From Larus michahellis (lineage: Eukaryota; Chordata; Aves; Charadriiformes; Laridae): a DNA stretch of 64,000 nucleotides. The position numbers were made by a program, and so were the translations under genes. Each line of letters opens with the position of its first letter. The first letter of the stretch is position 1. The notes below the pieces were generated by a model, which searched no databases, was not told the origin of the DNA, and was given only the letters and a program-made list of their open reading frames with translations. Shown piece by piece: positions 59,073 through 64,000 of the stretch. The stretch lies in contig NC_133901.1 in NCBI RefSeq assembly GCF_964199755.1, positions 50,317,324 to 50,381,323 of the forward strand, given 5' to 3'.

Positions 59073-62000
59073 TCATCGCTCTCATCTTCTTCAGCATTCT
59101 TTGTTCTGAACGGCATGAGCTGATCATTTGGAATGCTCAGTAAATTCCTTCAGTAAGAGTGGCATCACACGAGACTGAAGAATTAGAAGCATCAACTCTG
59201 GAAGAAAAGGAGTGCAGAGAAATTGTTCTCCAACTGTCCTGAGAAGCGGCTGAGGCTGTGGACATGTTAACACCTGCTTTGAAGAATATTTCTGTGAAGA
59301 TTTGGTATAGATCAAGCCATTTTCCTAAGAGGGCTTAACCAAACTATGAAATACTATGTTCCAGATTTTAATAAATTATGGAGGAACTTGACTAAGCAAA
59401 CACTAATTTTTGTGCAAGAAATAGAGGATTCTGACACATATTGCAAAATATTCAGAACAGATTCTAGCTGTTGGTAGGATATAGCATAACTTAGATATAA
59501 TGCACATAAGAAGAATTTGAGCAAGGGAGCCAGCACACTCTTTCTCCTGATGAAACTGAGACAAAACTTCAGACCTACCAGACGAGTTTAGCAGATTTAC
59601 CAGATTTGTTTTTAAGCAGGAAGTCACCAAAGCACCATATAATGTGCCTGTTGCTGAGCTTGTTGCTTCAACTAAACTTTTTTTCTTTCTCATTTTTTTT
59701 TGTTGTTGTTACTGATGTAAACAAAGACAGAAAGAGGCCAAAAATAAATTTTGTTTAATTGCAGTCAGCTGTTAAGCAGACTGAACTGCATAAATCTTTC
59801 TAAAAGAATAGCATTGTCAGTTACTTTTCAGTCTTTTAGAAGAAAGAAATGATGCATTTAGATTTTAAAAAAATCTCTTCATGGGAATTTTTTTTTTGAA
59901 ACTGTGTAAAAAAAAAAAAAATCCTTTTGTCGTCAGAGTTATGTCATGAGAAAGGAAAAATTATAGAAACTATAGTTTATGCCTCTATAGTGTAATTAGT
60001 ATCTTTTTATGAAGAGGTTAATACCTGCTTAAAGTTACAGCGGGGAGGAAGAAATCTTATTTCTCTATCCAGTAGTAATATTTTCTTCATAAAACTGGTC
60101 CTAGACTTAACTGAGGTCAGTTTTGATTTAAATACCCATTTTACATTTCAGTGTTATCCTTTGGTGTTGGAGGAAGATCAAACAGTTGATTTTCATTTAT
60201 GTATTTTTAAGGAGAGCTCCAGGTTCAGGGCCTGACTGCTGCAGCAGAGCTGCTAGTGCTGTGTAGTGGTGTTCTGCATGGCCGCTCCAGTTTGCCAAAT
60301 TACTTTGATATGAGGTAGGTGCTGGCGATGTTTTCTAGTGTGAATGCCAAAGTGAGATCCAGCTGCTTGTTTTGGACTGCGCACAGTTGGTAACAACTGA
60401 AAAGCAGTTCAAGAAATAGCTTGCCCTTCACTTTCCCCCACAATGATCTTATATCTGTCCTCCCCCACGATGACTGTAGGCAATAAATAGAATTTTAGCA
60501 CATAAATTAATGTTCGAAATTTCCTTCCTCTACCCATTCCCATTATTTAGGTGTGTAGTCATGCAGTTTTAATTCTGCCAACATTCTTTGTTCTTAAAAA
60601 AAAAAAAAAATTAAACCAAAACAAAAAACCCAACAACTACTGAATACAGAGGAAAGCAGTGTCAAATGAAATGAAGGGTCTTCCATTCCCCCCTTTTTTA
60701 TGAGTATTAAACTGTTTGGTTAGTGTGGGTTTTTTAATTAGTTTATTTTTTCTTTGTCAGAATGGGGAGAAGTTGCCTTAGCTGCTTACCAAAAGACTTT
60801 CTGTTGACTGGTAATATTATCACATTAATCAGAAACAGTGGTGTTGATTTTGAGTCCGTTAAGGACTGGTGAGGGGCAGCTCTGGGCTGCTCGAAAGAGG
60901 TTGTGGAAGACTCTTGATCTTCAGGAGCGAGATGAACCCTCAGTCCCTTTTAATGAAAGACAGGATTTTTACCTTATCATCATCTGTAGGTGCCCTAGCT
61001 CAGGGCAGCATGAAGGCTCTTGGTTACTAGTTCTGTCTTTAATAGTGCTATCCTCAATCCTTCATCTCACAAGCAATTTACCTCCTCAGAAAGAAAAGAA
61101 ATAGTAATACGATGTACTACTCCTTGAACAAGAAGTCTGTTTGCAGCAGTAGCTGATATGTAGAACTTTCCATTACTCTACAGAGGATTTTTCTTCTGTC
61201 TATGCACTTCTGGAAAACCGTTCTTTGTGGTTTTCCAATCAGCTTTCACAGAAGTTTCTATTATTGATCTTGTAAAACCATAATAATACTGATGGAGCGC
61301 TACACATATCAGTCTAGCCAAAGCCAATCACTTGAATTCTGGCTTTTGAAACATGTATGCTTGTAACTTTCTATATTAGTAGGAACTTCTGGAAATGCTA
61401 ATGGTCAAACAGGTGTTCACATCAATTTTTTTTCTCCTGTTTGGGCTTTACAAAACAAATGACATGCCTGCAAAGTCTAATTACTGAATAGTTTCTTCAA
61501 GTGTTCAGCACTGTTTTCAGGCTATAATTATCCAAATGACTTTAGAGAGGGGAAAATTATATTCTTCTGCCTTAACAGCATTCACTTAAATGTCTTGATT
61601 TATGAATCTGGGGGCAGAGGGGGAAGTATGTGTATGTGTTTGCCTGTCATCTGCATGTTCCTTGGGAAATGCAGTGCCAAATCCAGTGCCTTTCTCTAAG
61701 CTTATGTGGACTTAATGTCACAACTCGTTTATCTTCTTGCCCTGTTGGCAGATTGAGACCATTGAAATCATGGTTTTGAAAATTGGAAGTTGGAATAAGA
61801 AAACTATCACTGCCAAAAATCCATTGGATGTTTTTATAAAAAAAGAAAAAAACCAAACAAACAAAAAAACCAAAACAAAACGAACAACTATCTTCCTGTA
61901 GGAAACACCATCATTTTTGTGGACTTTCAAGGCAAAATTGCTTTGGAGATCCTTTAGTTGCTAGGGAAATTTTTTTTCTCTTCGAGTAAGATTTTATCAA

Positions 62001-63099
62001 TGCATGCTGGTACTGCAGAAATTATTTGGAATGTAGACTAGGATAATGTAGAGCAGCATTTGTCTTCTTTTTAATGATGTCTGTTCTCCTGCTTTCACAG
62101 CTGGAGTAACCTCTCTCTTGCAGACAGAAGTTTCTCCCAGGAGAGAATTTCTGCGACTTCAGTGGCTGTTGCCACCTTAGGCAGCAACCCAGGCTTGGAA
62201 ATACAGACATTATTACAGCTGGAATCAGTCCAGTTTTCTTATGCTGTTTAAATTTCAGCCTTGTGAGTCTCTTATTCCCATTGAAGGAAGTAACAGAAAA
62301 ATATGTTTGCTGGTACCTTCAGATTTCTGGATGCAGCCAGGATGCCAGCATTGAAAGCTTTGTGTTATGAATGATACAGGTTTTATATGTCACTTGGCTG
62401 CATATTTAGTTATGTTTTGATCAGAAATATAACTCTGCCCAATAGAAAAGACAATCAGGTATAATTGCTAGGCAAAGTATAAGAATGCTTTTTCGAAATG
62501 CTGCAAATTTGCAAGATGTACTAATAATTAAATAAACAATATCTATTATGTAAGTAATTGGAAATAAATTGATGTGCCTTGCATATTTACACTTTATGCA
62601 CCTCTTTAAGTCCAATGACATTGCTCGCTTACTCAGCTCTTTCAGATCCTTTGCAGTAAGGAGAAGAAAAATACAGAGGAAAACACAGAAGAATTTGAGT
62701 CTGATGTTTTGGTTTCAAATATTCGTGAGCCTTAATACTGAGTTTGCTCATTACATTCGGTCTTCCTGACCATCTCAGTGAAAAACATGAGAGCTACCAT
62801 GCGGAGTTAGACCGAGTTGTTTTTTTGTTCATGTGGTCCTTTAGTTTGGTGTTTGGTTTTTTTTTTTTATTAATTGTTTTGGTTTCTTAGGAAGGATTTT
62901 GGCTAGGGTTACATCATTTCTATTGGTCAAGCAGTGTCAACTGTGGCCTAAAGAAAACACATAGAGAAAGACTATGGGAGAAACAATGCAAGCCTAAAAT
63001 GGGTCTTTCTGTGTTTGTTTTTTATCTTTTCAAAGGTCAGTAGTTAAGGGGTATCAAGAACTAGATCTAGATAACAGTCTGTAATTGCCTCTGATTGAC
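59073..63099 (+). other. Probable USP54 intron 1, continued
   Basis: No exon, RNA gene or transposon is recognised. Several A or T homopolymer runs of 10-14 occur (59911, 60598). Reading frames are short and featureless. Confidence 0.4.
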
Positions 63100-63310
63100 C
63101 TGTCCTCCATTAATAAATCTAGTCTTTTTTAACTAAATTTTATTTTGACATAGGCAATGTTCTGTGGTAGGGAATTCCACAATTTATGTGCTGTATAGTA
63201 AATTGGTATCTCTATATTTGTTTTTAAACCTGTTGCCTTGTAATTTCTTTGCTTTCCAGATTATAGTATTGTGAGATAATGCGTAATCACTTGTGATATA
63301 GAGACCTCTA
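63100..63310 (+). mobile_element. Ancient amniote interspersed repeat fragment (family not named)
   Basis: 'tgtggtagggaattccacaa', 'tatgtgctgtatagtaaatt' and 'tttttaaacctgttgccttg' then 'taatttctttgctttccaga' follow, in order and spacing, an old dispersed element I recall from reptile, bird and mammal genomes (typically TGAGTTCCACA...GTGCTGTGTGAA...AAACCTGCTGCC...TAATTTCATTTGGTG). It is highly diverged. I cannot assign the family name without a repeat library. Confidence 0.5.
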
Positions 63311-64000
63311 TTGCAGCCCCTTTGTTCCCTTTCTACCTACCTGGTCTCCTTGTCTTCTTTTGCTGTATCTTTTGTGGCTCTACCTTAGTATTTCAGGGAT
63401 GTGGTGGCAGGAATTATATATAATAGTCAAACTTTAGAAGCATAATGGATTTACACAAATAATACTTGGGTTTTTTTTGTGTGCCCCAGGAAGATCTTGG
63501 TGAAGTCTGTGTACAGAACCATCTGGTGGTCTACAGTGCTTGATACACAAAAATTTTTTGCACTCTTATCCAAAGCGTTTGACTGCAGCTTTGCTCTTTG
63601 TGGGGGAGGTTAGCCCTTGCTGGGAGTATATTTGTGTTTAATGATCCCATTGTGTTCTATGCAGTTGCACAGCTTCCTAGGTTGCTTGTGGAAGGTGTTT
63701 TTAGTGAGACAGTATGTTGTTTAACTTCCTTGGTCTTTGCCTGGCTCTAGATTAATTCTTGCTTTGCCCAATTAAGCAGGGATAACAAACATCTGTGTCT
63801 GCAGAAGTAATAATGTTGGCAAAAGTTATGTGTACTCAGTAAAATATAAGCATGTTTTTAAAAAGAGCTATGGACGTGATCTGATTTTTAAAAATGTAAT
63901 CAGTTTAAACTTTGCAGTTTCAAAGCAGCCAGTTTTTAAATTGCAAAACTGTTGACCTATTAAAGGGGAAGTAAATATAAAGGAGAGAAGGCTGGCAGGC
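63311..64000 (+). other. Noncoding sequence to end of window
   Basis: No exon or repeat is recognised. Presumably a continuation of the USP54 first intron. Confidence 0.4.

Overview
This is a vertebrate nuclear window and almost certainly avian. CR1 LINE 3' ends terminate in the bird/reptile-type ATTCTATG octamer repeats (9447-9751), an older CR1 copy lies at 58826-59072, genes are split by large introns, and there is a CpG-island promoter. There are no prokaryotic or viral genes. About 95% of the window is intronic or intergenic.

Layout, all on the + strand. (1) 1-12086: noncoding sequence, probably intron or 5' flank of SYNPO2L, with a decayed CR1 ORF2 fragment, a CR1 3' end and two long pentanucleotide pyrimidine tracts. 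(2) 12087-14422: the large terminal coding exon of SYNPO2L (synaptopodin 2-like), followed by a possibly 4.3 kb 3' UTR. The PDZ-encoding upstream exons were not found here. (3) 27478-41791: a complete five-coding-exon MYOZ1 (myozenin-1/calsarcin-2/FATZ-1) gene predicting 294 residues. One of its introns seems to use a GC-AG splice pair. (4) 49300-50180: a CpG island with two TCTCGCGAGA palindromes, a YY1-like site and a GT donor. By synteny this is probably exon 1 of USP54, and 50180-64000 would then be its first intron.

The order SYNPO2L-MYOZ1-(USP54) matches human 10q22 and mirrors the paralogous SYNPO2-MYOZ2-USP53 block at 4q26 (recalled knowledge). Both recognised proteins are Z-disc/actin-associated muscle scaffolds.

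The most interesting observation is that these neighbours share two short motifs in the same order. One is an ungapped 19-residue K-G-x-x-[LM]-F...R-x-x-K-[YF] motif, present three times in SYNPO2L and once in MYOZ1. The other is an F-N-R-[ST]-[AP]-x-P-[FYW] motif, present once in SYNPO2L and twice in MYOZ1. This suggests either a common origin by ancient tandem duplication or convergence on a shared Z-disc partner.
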